A stretch of 64,000 nucleotides of DNA from Hymenobacter mellowenesis (lineage in GTDB: Bacteria; Bacteroidota; Bacteroidia; Cytophagales; Hymenobacteraceae). Positions within the stretch are counted from its first letter, which is position 1. Each line of letters opens with the position of its first letter. The stretch covers positions 1 through 64,000 of the forward strand of contig NZ_JAUQSX010000019.1 of the NCBI RefSeq assembly GCF_030581005.1, written 5' to 3'. The notes under the pieces are model-generated. The model worked only from the letters and a program-made list of their open reading frames with translations. It was not told the origin of the DNA and searched no databases. Both the position numbers and the translations under genes were made by a program. Below, piece by piece: positions 8,178-15,548 of this stretch.

Positions 8178-9113
8178 TCATACCGAGCCCGCCAGCAGCA
8201 TGCTCAGAACGCCGGCCAGCATAATACCCTTACACAGCGTACTGAGCTTGTGGAAATGCCGCCGCCGGTCGGCCCGGATGAGCAGGCGCGCCAGCTGGGC
8301 CATGGGCAGCAACACCAGCAGCACCAGCCAGGTGCCCAGCGGCCAGTGCCCGCTCACAAACAAGCGCGCCGTGGCGCCCACCGTGAGCAGGGCCAGGCAG
8401 GCCAGGAAAAAGCCCGTCACCCACTTGGTGCGGGCCACGCCCCACACCAGCGGCAGCGTGCGGCAGCCGTGCTGGGCGTCGCCGCGCATGTCTTCCACGT
8501 CTTTCACAATCTCGCGCACCATCGTGAGCAGGAAGGCGGCCAGCGCGTAGGGCCACACCACGCTGTGGCTGTCGTGGCGGGCCAATTGCCACTGCAGCTC
8601 GGGCAGCAGCACCAGCGCCGCCGTGAGCGTGGCAATGCTGGCGTTGCCCACCAGCGCCACCCGCTTGAAGCGCGCCGAATAGCCCCACAGCAGCAGGGCC
8701 GTGCCCAGCGTGACGGCCCCCAGCACCGGGTGCAGCCAGCCGGCCAGCAGCACGCCCGCGCCACTCAGCAGCATGTGGGCCAGCATGGCCTTGCGGCGGT
8801 TCACCACACGGCCCACCACCAGCCGGTCGGGCCGGTTGATGGCGTCTATTTTTACGTCATAATAGTCGTTGATGATGTAGCCGGCCGCCGCCACCAGCAG
8901 CGCCGCCAGCACCAGCGCCCCGAAGCGCCAGTCCAGCAGCGACTCGCGCAGCGGCGCATCAGGTAGCAGCAGCCCCGCCCGCACCAGGGCCATGCACAGC
9001 AGCATTATCAGCAGGTTGGGCCATCGCACCAGCGTGGGCAGGGCCGTGCGCAGGCGCTCCGCCGGGGGCGGGGGCAGGGCAGCGGCGGGCAGCTTGGGCG
9101 GGGGCGGGTTCAT
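8178..9113 (-). CDS. UbiA family prenyltransferase (geranylgeranylglycerol-phosphate-type)
   Basis: A 311-residue polytopic membrane protein of the UbiA family, which transfers prenyl groups from prenyl diphosphate to a lipid or aromatic acceptor. The first Asp-rich motif is NDYYDVKIDAINRPDR (Asn82 to about 97) and the second is KDVEDMRGD. About eight hydrophobic helices can be picked out. The N-terminus is Pro/Ala-rich. Homologues in Bacteroidota are usually called geranylgeranylglycerol-phosphate geranylgeranyltransferase, but the acceptor here cannot be read from the sequence; menaquinone or heme-type roles are less likely because those enzymes have their own operons. Confidence 0.85.
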   Translation of the reverse strand: MNPPPPKLPAAALPPPPAERLRTALPTLVRWPNLLIMLLCMALVRAGLLLPDAPLRESLLDWRFGALVLAALLVAAAGYIINDYYDVKIDAINRPDRLVVGRVVNRRKAMLAHMLLSGAGVLLAGWLHPVLGAVTLGTALLLWGYSARFKRVALVGNASIATLTAALVLLPELQWQLARHDSHSVVWPYALAAFLLTMVREIVKDVEDMRGDAQHGCRTLPLVWGVARTKWVTGFFLACLALLTVGATARLFVSGHWPLGTWLVLLVLLPMAQLARLLIRADRRRHFHKLSTLCKGIMLAGVLSMLLAGSV

Positions 9114-9186
9114 GGGCGGCGGCAGTGGGGGGCAAAGGTCGGTGATACCGGCCGGCCGGCGCCACCTCGCCCGCGCCGGAGGGCAA

Positions 9187-9219
9187 CAAAAAAGCTTCTC
9201 CGGGACGGGAGAAGCTTTT
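9187..9219 (-). terminator. Rho-independent terminator of the cold-shock gene
   Basis: A 12-bp perfect stem (9190-9201 with 9208-9219, AAAAGCTTCTCC) with a 6-bp loop. Read on the minus strand it ends in a run of six T, 37 bp after the cold-shock stop codon. Confidence 0.85.
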
Positions 9220-9255
9220 CGGGGCGGAATTTCCGCCGGTGTTTGTTAGTCTAGC

Positions 9256-9450
9256 TCAGATTTTGCGAACGTTCACGGCGTTGATGCCTTTGCGGCCTTC
9301 CTGCGTTTCAAACTCTACCCGGTCGTTTTGTTGCACCGTGGCGCCGTTCAGGCCCGTTACGTGGACGAAAAAGTCTTCTTTCGTTTGGTCGTCGGTCACG
9401 AAGCCATAGCCCTTGGCTTCGTTGAAAAATTTAATGATGCCGGTTTTCAT
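9256..9450 (-). CDS. cold-shock protein (CspA family)
   Basis: A 64-residue single cold-shock (OB-fold) domain that binds single-stranded RNA and DNA and melts mRNA structure. RNP1 is KGYGFVTD (residues 13-20) and RNP2 is DFFVHVT (26-32). The length is typical. It is a single-gene unit with a clear terminator downstream. The roughly 150 bp upstream (9451-9598) are free of genes and may be the long structured leader usual for csp mRNAs, but no known element was recognised in it. Confidence 0.95.
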   Translation of the reverse strand: MKTGIIKFFNEAKGYGFVTDDQTKEDFFVHVTGLNGATVQQNDRVEFETQEGRKGINAVNVRKI

Positions 9451-9598
9451 GCAAAAAACTAAAAAATGGAAGGTGGATAAACTGCCCGGGTAAAGGCTGC
9501 GGCAATGCCTGAAATGGCATGTACAACGTCCACTTCAGGGCCGCTTACGCGGGAAAGCGGCGCGGGGTTGGCCCCTGGCGGCATCCACCGTGGTCCAT

Positions 9599-9835
9599 CT
9601 ATTGGTTATCGCGCCACTCGTACACCCACTTGGCCTGAATCTGCTCCAGGTGGCCTTCGGTAGACTGCTCGCGGGTACCGTCGAAGTTGTCGAGGCTCAG
9701 CACCCACTCAATCAGTTCGGTGAAGCGGATGCGGTAGATTTTAGCCTCCGTGAAGTCGTCGCCGAACTTCTCGTAGAGTGCCATGGCAATATCCTCGTGG
9801 TCGGCCCAGTGCATGGGCGGCTCGAAATGGTTCAC
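9599..9835 (-). CDS. iscX: Fe-S cluster assembly protein IscX
   Basis: A 78-residue IscX/YfhJ homologue, a small acidic protein that binds the cysteine desulfurase IscS and modulates Fe-S assembly. The core HWADHEDIAMALYEKFGDDF, then RFTELIEWVLSLDNFDG and the terminal VYEWRDNQ match the family. A GTG at 9835 gives MNHFEPPMHWADHE and is preferred; the ATG at 9814 would start right at the conserved core. A longer frame to 9916 is translated from AT-rich upstream DNA and is doubtful. A 2Fe-2S ferredoxin gene lies just upstream on the same strand, as in isc operons. Confidence 0.85.
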   Translation of the reverse strand: MNHFEPPMHWADHEDIAMALYEKFGDDFTEAKIYRIRFTELIEWVLSLDNFDGTREQSTEGHLEQIQAKWVYEWRDNQ

Positions 9836-9954
9836 GGGTGAAATGTGAAAATGTGGGTTGATGTGAGAATGTGAAGATGGGTAAGGGAAACAGTGCTTTG
9901 CTAAAGCTATTTCCACCTTTCCACATCAATCATATTTCCACATTTAAAAAAAAA

Positions 9955-10290
9955 CTAGTGGCCCAGGAAGTGCTGGGGCGGAATGGTGACGGCGAGCTGC
10001 ATATCGGCCTCCACCACGCACTGGCAGGCCAGGCGGGAGTTGATGCGCGGGTTTTCGGCGCGGTCGATGAAGTCTTCTTCCTTGTCGGAAATCTCGGGCA
10101 GGTCGTCGCCGCCCGAGTTGATGTAGATGTGGCAGGTGCTGCAGCCGCACACGCCGCCGCAGTTGTGCTGGAGCTGGATGCCGTTGTTCAGGGCCACGTC
10201 GAGCACCGATTCGCCGGCGGCCGCCACATGGGTTTGGGCCGGCTGGCCGTCGCTGAACTGGAAGGTGATGGTGGTGGCAGGAACAGACAA
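9955..10290 (-). CDS. fdx: 2Fe-2S ferredoxin (adrenodoxin/ISC type)
   Basis: A 111-residue adrenodoxin-type ferredoxin. The cluster ligands are Cys44, Cys50, Cys53 and Cys89 (C-x5-C-x2-C ... LACQC); Cys48 and Cys91 are extra. The acidic stretch DKEEDFIDRAENP after the cluster loop is typical of electron donors to Fe-S assembly or P450 partners. The iscX gene follows 119 bp downstream on the same strand, which favours a role in Fe-S cluster biogenesis. The fdx symbol rests on this context. Confidence 0.85.
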   Translation of the reverse strand: MSVPATTITFQFSDGQPAQTHVAAAGESVLDVALNNGIQLQHNCGGVCGCSTCHIYINSGGDDLPEISDKEEDFIDRAENPRINSRLACQCVVEADMQLAVTIPPQHFLGH

Positions 10291-10373
10291 AACGAGAAAC
10301 TTATAAGTCGAAAAAACACAGCTTTTGAAGCCGCAAAGGTACTCCCCCCGCGCCCGGCATCAAAGCTGCGGCA

Positions 10374-10447
10374 GTAGCGCGAACTTTTAGTTCGCGTCCC
10401 CGCGCCGTAGGCACCGTTCTGCTACGCGAACTAAAAGTTCGCGCTAC
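10374..10447. repeat. family D palindrome (GCGAACT type)
   Basis: Perfect 23-bp arms, 10374-10396 and 10425-10447, each itself containing the small palindrome CGAACTnAAAGTTCG-like core (GCGAACTTTTAGTTCGC). It is different from the family A repeats. A degenerate half-like sequence lies near 26670-26700. Confidence 0.85.
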
Positions 10448-10454
10448 AGGTGCG

Positions 10455-11228
10455 CTACAGCTGGGCCTGAATGCTGGCCGTGAGCTGCACATACAGCGCC
10501 TGCCAGGCCGGATGGCCCGCCAGTGCCGCCGTGTGGGCCGCCAGGGTGGGGGCGTCACGCCGTACGGCCGGCCCGGTTTGCACCGCGAAGGGCGGGTTGG
10601 CCAGGGCCTTATCCACCGTTTCGCGCACCAGTGGCGCCAGCAATTCCGGCGGTAGGTCAGCCTCGGCCAGTAGGGCGTCGGCAATGCCCAACAGGTGGTT
10701 GGTGAAATTGTTGGCAAACACGGCTGCCACGTGGAGCTTCAGCCGCTGGGCCGAATCGAGCCGCAGCACGTGCCGGCTGAGGCTGCCGGCCAGGGCGAGT
10801 AAGGTGGTTTCGGCGGCCAGGTCGCTGGCCTCAATGCACAGCGGCACGGTGGGCCAGTCGATGGCCCGGCCCGGGCTGAAGGTTTGCAGCGGATAAAAAA
10901 CGCCGCCGCGCACGCCGGGCTGCGCGGCGAAAACGGCCAGCGGCAAGGCCCCGGCCAGATGCGCCACCAGGGCCCCTGCGGGCCAGGCGATGGACGCCAG
11001 GAGCGGGGCCACGGCGGCATCGGGCACGGCCAGTAGGTATGCATCGGCTGGCGGCAGGGGCGGGGTGAGGGTGGTGAGGACCTGCGCGCCGGGCAGCCGC
11101 TTCGCGAGTGTTTCGGCCGCGGCCGGGGTCCGGTTCCACACAAACACTACGTGGTGGCCGGCCGCCGCCAGGGCCGGCCCTAGTTGGCTGGCCACGCGCC
11201 CCGCCCCTAGCAGGCCGATGCGTAGCAT
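10455..11228 (-). CDS. DUF2520 domain protein with Rossmann fold
   Basis: A 257-residue protein with an N-terminal NAD(P)-binding Rossmann domain (RIGLLGAGRVASQLGPALA; acidic/basic switch near FVWNRTP) resembling F420-dependent or pyrroline-carboxylate-type reductases. The C-terminal all-helical DUF2520 domain shows LKLHVAAVFANNFTNHL. This pair of domains is typical of Bacteroidota proteins of unknown reaction. The ATG at 11228 starts directly at the first beta strand; ATGs at 11246 and 11285 are alternatives. It is flanked by palindrome D downstream and a divergent T9SS cargo gene upstream. Confidence 0.8.
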   Translation of the reverse strand: MLRIGLLGAGRVASQLGPALAAAGHHVVFVWNRTPAAAETLAKRLPGAQVLTTLTPPLPPADAYLLAVPDAAVAPLLASIAWPAGALVAHLAGALPLAVFAAQPGVRGGVFYPLQTFSPGRAIDWPTVPLCIEASDLAAETTLLALAGSLSRHVLRLDSAQRLKLHVAAVFANNFTNHLLGIADALLAEADLPPELLAPLVRETVDKALANPPFAVQTGPAVRRDAPTLAAHTAALAGHPAWQALYVQLTASIQAQL

Positions 11229-11477
11229 TGAGTTAATAGGATGCATTTTAGATAAAATATAACATGAGCTGCCTGCCGGTGGCAATAGCTGCTGTGCCTG
11301 GTATCAAGTTCGGGCAATTGTGCCGCAAAAGGACCTCTGCTTAGGTTTTTGTGCTAAATAATTAGCAACTTGTACCCTCAAAACTACCATGCAAATGGCG
11401 GGTCGGTTTTTCTGCCCGCCGCCAGGCTTTTTGTTTCACCCCCTTCTGTTTTTTATTCACCCACTTTACCCTTTTTT

Positions 11478-14400
11478 ATGAACCACCAATACGACCGCAC
11501 GGGGCCAACCTCGCGCCTGCGGCACTGGGCCTTGGCCGCGCTGCTCGCGACTGGAGCCGTTGGCTCGGCGCACGCGCAGCTGGGCTACGCCGCTGCCAAC
11601 GTCACGAACACGGCCGGTACCTACACCGACCTGGGCACCACCGGCACGGCCATCAGCACGGCCAACACCGACGACGCCAACTCGGCGGCCACGCCCATCG
11701 GCTTCAACTTCGTGTACAACGGCGCGACGTTCACCAACTTCGTGCTCAATACCAACGGCTTTATTAAGCTGGGGGGCACGGCGCCCACCGGCGCGCAGTA
11801 CACCGACGGCGGCCAGAGCATCCTCAACGGCCCCATCGACGGCGCCGAAACCAACCTGATTCTGCCCTTCAACCAGGACCTGACCGCCGGCTCGGCCGGG
11901 GGCACCGAGTACCGGGTGACCACCACGGGCACCTCGCCCAACCAGGTGTGCACCATTCAGTGGAAAAACGTGAGCGACAAGGCGCGCGGCGCCATTGGTA
12001 CGCAGTACGCCAACTTCTCTTTCCAGGCCAAGCTCTACGAAAGCACCAACCAGATTGAATTCGTGTACGGCACGGCCACGCCCGGCGCCGCCAGCGCCGA
12101 CATCGCCAAGTTCTGCGTGGTAGGTATCAAAGGAAATGCCGCTACGAGCTCGATTCTCGGCACGAAGGCTTCTGCTACGCCGTGGTCGGGCACCACGTTC
12201 ATCACCGGCCCTTACACTGCCAACGGCCATAACGTGCGCGTGACGCAGCTGCCTGACCCGGGCCGCACCTACCGCTTCACCATTCCGGTGGCTAACGACG
12301 CGGCTGTAGCCGCCATTCAGGGCTACGCCTCGGTAATTGTGCCGGCCAACAACCCCATCACCCTGCGCGCCGTGGTGCGCAACGCCGGTACCACCGCCCT
12401 GACGGGTGCCACCGCCGTAACGCTGACCATCAGCGGTGCCAACACCTACACCGCTACCCAAAACGTGGCGGCGCTGGGCGTGGGCGCTTCGGGCCTGGCC
12501 ACGTTCTCGGGCATCTCGCTGGCCAATGCCGGCCAGAACACCATAACCGTCACGATACCCAACGACGGTGCCAACAACAACAACTCGCTGGCGCAGGCCA
12601 TGGAAACCAGCGCCACGACGTTCTCGGCGGCCACACCGGGCGCCACGTCGGGCAACAACATCTTCCAAGCGGGTGAGGACGGCTACTACGCCACCAAGAT
12701 GACCCTGAACACCGCGCGCAGTATCACGGCCGTAACGGCCCTGCTATCCGATGCGGGCAACCAGGCCACGGCCAAAACTTCCGTGGGCGAGCGGGTGTAC
12801 GGCGTGGTGATAAACGCCACGACCGGCGCGGTGCTGGCCCGTTCGGCCGATTATACCATCACGGCAGCCGACTTTAACGTCTTCCACACGTTCACCTTCG
12901 CCGCGCCGGCTACGGTGCCGGCCGGCGACGTGCTCATCGGCATGGGCCAGGCGGCTTCGAGCGGTACCCTGCCGTTCTTTCCCTTCGGCGTGCAGATTGA
13001 AGACCCCAACCGCCTGAATACTTATTACACGGGCGATGTAGTAGCTATTGGGCCTCCAACGGCGGCCCTAACCAGCACGACTCCGACCAACACCACAGTT
13101 TACAAGTTTCCTTTCGGCGCCACCACGGCGGCTCCGGCCAACAACGACATCGCCGTGAACGAGATTCAGGGCTACGGTTCCATCGCCGTGCCGGTGGGCA
13201 ACCCGTTCAGCCTGCGCGCGGTGGTACGCAATGCCGGCATTTCGGCCGCTACGGCACCGGTGACGGTGACGCTGACCATCAGCGGTGCCAACACCTACAC
13301 CCAGACGCAGACCCTGACGTCGCTGGCTGTGAGTGCTACGGGTGTTGTCACCTTCACCAACATCAGCCTGCCTAACGTGGGGGCCAACACCGTGACCGTG
13401 ACCTTGCCCAACGACGACGTGGCTGCCAACAACACGCTGAGCCAGACCATGGCCACCAGCGCCACGCGCTTCTCGCACATCGCGGCGGGGGTACCCCCGA
13501 CCAGCGCTTATGGCATCACGCCTGGTACGGCAGCCACCACCCGCGCTTATTGCGTGAAGTACACGGTGAATACGCCGCGCGACGTGACGGCCGTGCGTGC
13601 TTTCATCTACAATGACCCGAACCTGGTAACCCGCAATACCAACGTATTCGGCGTGGTGCTGAATGCCACCACGGGTGCCGTTATCGCGCGCTCGGCCGAC
13701 TATGCCATTACGACTGCCGACCTGGGCCAATTGCACACTTTTAACCTGTCGGGCAGCGTGCCGACCGGCGATTTCCTCGTTGGGATGGCCATTGTAGTGC
13801 CCGCGGGTGCTTCCACGGACATCGTGTACCCGATGGCTTACCAGGCAGAGGTGCCGGCTCGCACGGGTATGTTCTACTCGGCCAACATCACCACGCCGGG
13901 TGCTCCCGTCGATGTGGCCGCTAACAATTCCCGCTTCATGCTGGAGGCCGAAACGTCAGCGCCCGCTACCTGCCCCGTGCCCACGGCGCTGATTATCCGC
14001 GGCACGACGTCGACCTCGGCTTCGTTCAGCTTCACGGGTGCGGCTGGGGCCACGGGCTACCAGATTGTGTACGGCCCGCAGGGCTTCACGCCCGGCGGCG
14101 CCAACAGCACCACCTCGCCCACCTTCACCGGCACCACCTACACGCTGAACGGCCTGACGGGCGGCACGACCTACGACTTCTACATCCGCACCATCTGCAG
14201 CGCCACCGACCAGAGCGCCTACGCCGGCCCGGTGCGCGCCACCACGGCCTGCACGCCGCCGGTTATCAGCACCTACCCCTACACGCAGAACTTCGACGTG
14301 ATTACGGCCGGCCAGCCGCTGCCCTGCGGCATCTCGGTGCTGGATAACAACAACGACAACTACACCTGGCGCGCCACGGGCACTGTGGATGCCAGCCTGG

Positions 14401-15077
14401 CCACGGGCAACATCGCGCGCTCGGCCCCGAACGCTATGGTGTATTCCTACAACTCGACCGACATCACGGTGGGTGCCGATGACTGGTTCTTCAGCCCGGC
14501 CCTGGTTATGACCAACACGCAGCGCTACCGCGTGCAGTTCTACTTCCGCGGTGCCGGTAGCGGCTATACCGAAGGCCTAGAAGTGAAGTATGGCACGGCG
14601 GCTACTGTAGCGGCTCAGACCAACACCCTCTACACCAACACGGCCATCACCAGCACCCTGTACCGTCCGGCCAACAATACCACCACGCCGGTGGTGGCCG
14701 ACATCACGCCCGCCAACGGCACCTACTATGTGGGCTTCCACGCCATCAGCTTGGCCAGCCAGGGCTTCTTGGCGGTGGACGACCTCACGATTACGGCCGG
14801 CCCGCTGGCCACGTCGGAGGCCCTGAAGCGCGCCGTGAGCGTGTTCCCGAATCCGTCGAACACGGGCGTGTTCAACCTGGAAATCCACGGTGCCAACGCC
14901 AAGCAGGCGCTGGCGGTGGAAGTGACCAACATGCTGGGTCAGCGCGTGTACACGGGCACGGCCAAGGACAACTTCCAGAACAGCGTGAACCTGTCGTCGC
15001 TGCAGTCGGGCATCTACTCCATCACCGTGCGCAACGGCCAGGAGTACACCCAGCAGCAGATTGCGATTGTGAAGTAA
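11478..15077 (+). CDS. T9SS-exported multidomain adhesin-like protein
   Basis: A 1199-residue secreted protein. Residues 1-34 are a signal peptide ending SAHAQ. Two CARDB-like Ig modules (about 272-390 and 554-667) share ITLRAVVRNAG / FSLRAVVRNAG and TLTISGANTYT, each followed by a similar beta-rich module with VNTPRDVTAV-type motifs. A fibronectin type III domain spans about 829-924 and a MAM/cleaved-adhesin-like domain about 927-1107 (YTQNFD, DDWFFSPAL). The last about 85 residues are a type A T9SS sorting domain (VFPNPSNTGVFNLEI, NMLGQRVY, LQSGIYSITV). It should be secreted by the T9SS and anchored at the surface by the PorU sortase. The ATG at 11478 starts the signal peptide; the upstream frame is AT-rich. 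A terminator follows. Confidence 0.9.
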   Translation: MNHQYDRTGPTSRLRHWALAALLATGAVGSAHAQLGYAAANVTNTAGTYTDLGTTGTAISTANTDDANSAATPIGFNFVYNGATFTNFVLNTNGFIKLGGTAPTGAQYTDGGQSILNGPIDGAETNLILPFNQDLTAGSAGGTEYRVTTTGTSPNQVCTIQWKNVSDKARGAIGTQYANFSFQAKLYESTNQIEFVYGTATPGAASADIAKFCVVGIKGNAATSSILGTKASATPWSGTTFITGPYTANGHNVRVTQLPDPGRTYRFTIPVANDAAVAAIQGYASVIVPANNPITLRAVVRNAGTTALTGATAVTLTISGANTYTATQNVAALGVGASGLATFSGISLANAGQNTITVTIPNDGANNNNSLAQAMETSATTFSAATPGATSGNNIFQAGEDGYYATKMTLNTARSITAVTALLSDAGNQATAKTSVGERVYGVVINATTGAVLARSADYTITAADFNVFHTFTFAAPATVPAGDVLIGMGQAASSGTLPFFPFGVQIEDPNRLNTYYTGDVVAIGPPTAALTSTTPTNTTVYKFPFGATTAAPANNDIAVNEIQGYGSIAVPVGNPFSLRAVVRNAGISAATAPVTVTLTISGANTYTQTQTLTSLAVSATGVVTFTNISLPNVGANTVTVTLPNDDVAANNTLSQTMATSATRFSHIAAGVPPTSAYGITPGTAATTRAYCVKYTVNTPRDVTAVRAFIYNDPNLVTRNTNVFGVVLNATTGAVIARSADYAITTADLGQLHTFNLSGSVPTGDFLVGMAIVVPAGASTDIVYPMAYQAEVPARTGMFYSANITTPGAPVDVAANNSRFMLEAETSAPATCPVPTALIIRGTTSTSASFSFTGAAGATGYQIVYGPQGFTPGGANSTTSPTFTGTTYTLNGLTGGTTYDFYIRTICSATDQSAYAGPVRATTACTPPVISTYPYTQNFDVITAGQPLPCGISVLDNNNDNYTWRATGTVDASLATGNIARSAPNAMVYSYNSTDITVGADDWFFSPALVMTNTQRYRVQFYFRGAGSGYTEGLEVKYGTAATVAAQTNTLYTNTAITSTLYRPANNTTTPVVADITPANGTYYVGFHAISLASQGFLAVDDLTITAGPLATSEALKRAVSVFPNPSNTGVFNLEIHGANAKQALAVEVTNMLGQRVYTGTAKDNFQNSVNLSSLQSGIYSITVRNGQEYTQQQIAIVK

Positions 15078-15102
15078 GCTGCGGCTTTCGGTTCACTTCG
15101 GT

Positions 15103-15135
15103 AAAAAGGGCCGCCCGGTTGGGCGGCCCTTTTTT
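15103..15135 (+). terminator. Rho-independent terminator after the T9SS cargo gene
   Basis: GC-rich stem GGGCCGCCC / GGGCGGCCC flanked by A and T runs, ending in six T on the plus strand, 26 bp after the stop codon. Confidence 0.9.
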
Positions 15136-15192
15136 GTTGACGACTGGGCCCGACGGGGCATATCCGGCCAGGTCGGCTGCCGACTAATAAAG

Positions 15193-15437
15193 AGGGCATC
15201 GGACGTTGGTCCGATGCCCTTCCCCATCTACCGAAACCGCACCGGACGTTGGTCCGATGCACTTACCCATGTACCGAAAGTGTATTGGACCAACGTCCGA
15301 TGCCCTTCCCCACCTACCAAAACCGCACTGGACCACGGTCCGATGCATTTCCCCACTTACCAAAAGGGTATTGAACCGTGGTCCAGTGCGCTTCCCCACC
15401 TACCGGAAGTCCACCGTACCGAGGTGCGATGCACTTT
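15193..15437. repeat. 43-bp tandem repeat array with an inverted repeat in each unit
   Basis: Units start at 15201, 15244, 15287, 15330, 15373 and (degenerate) 15416, exactly 43 bp apart. Each opens with a GGAC-N4-GTCC-type palindrome followed by CGATGC, CTTCCCCA and CTACC. Around unit 1 the palindrome extends to a 12-bp perfect stem (15193-15204 with 15209-15220) and a GTTG loop. The four central bases are inverted in unit 3 relative to units 1-2, and unit 5 is nearly inverted relative to unit 4. The array sits between two terminators and two convergent genes. No spacers are present, so it is not CRISPR. Confidence 0.9.
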
Positions 15438-15490
15438 GGGTATTGCTTAAACCATGCCGCGTTGAGGTGAAATGTACTTCTGGTACATGC

Positions 15491-15524
15491 AAAAGCCCAT
15501 CCTGCCAAGGCGGGATGGGCTTTT
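15491..15524. terminator. bidirectional terminator
   Basis: Stem AAAAGCCCATCC / GGATGGGCTTTT with a 10-bp loop. It lies 24 bp from the ccmF stop codon, so it probably ends the ccm transcript on the minus strand; the array side also ends in TTTT. Confidence 0.85.
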
Positions 15525-15548
15525 ACTGTTTGTGGTGAGGCAAACCGA

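Noticed and set aside
9836-9916. N-terminal extension of IscX
   Set aside because: Encoded by AT-rich, His/Pro/Ser-rich upstream DNA and absent from the conserved family length.
15193-15437. CRISPR-like array of regularly spaced repeats
   Set aside because: Units follow each other every 43 bp without unique spacers, the repeats are degenerate, and no cas gene is near.
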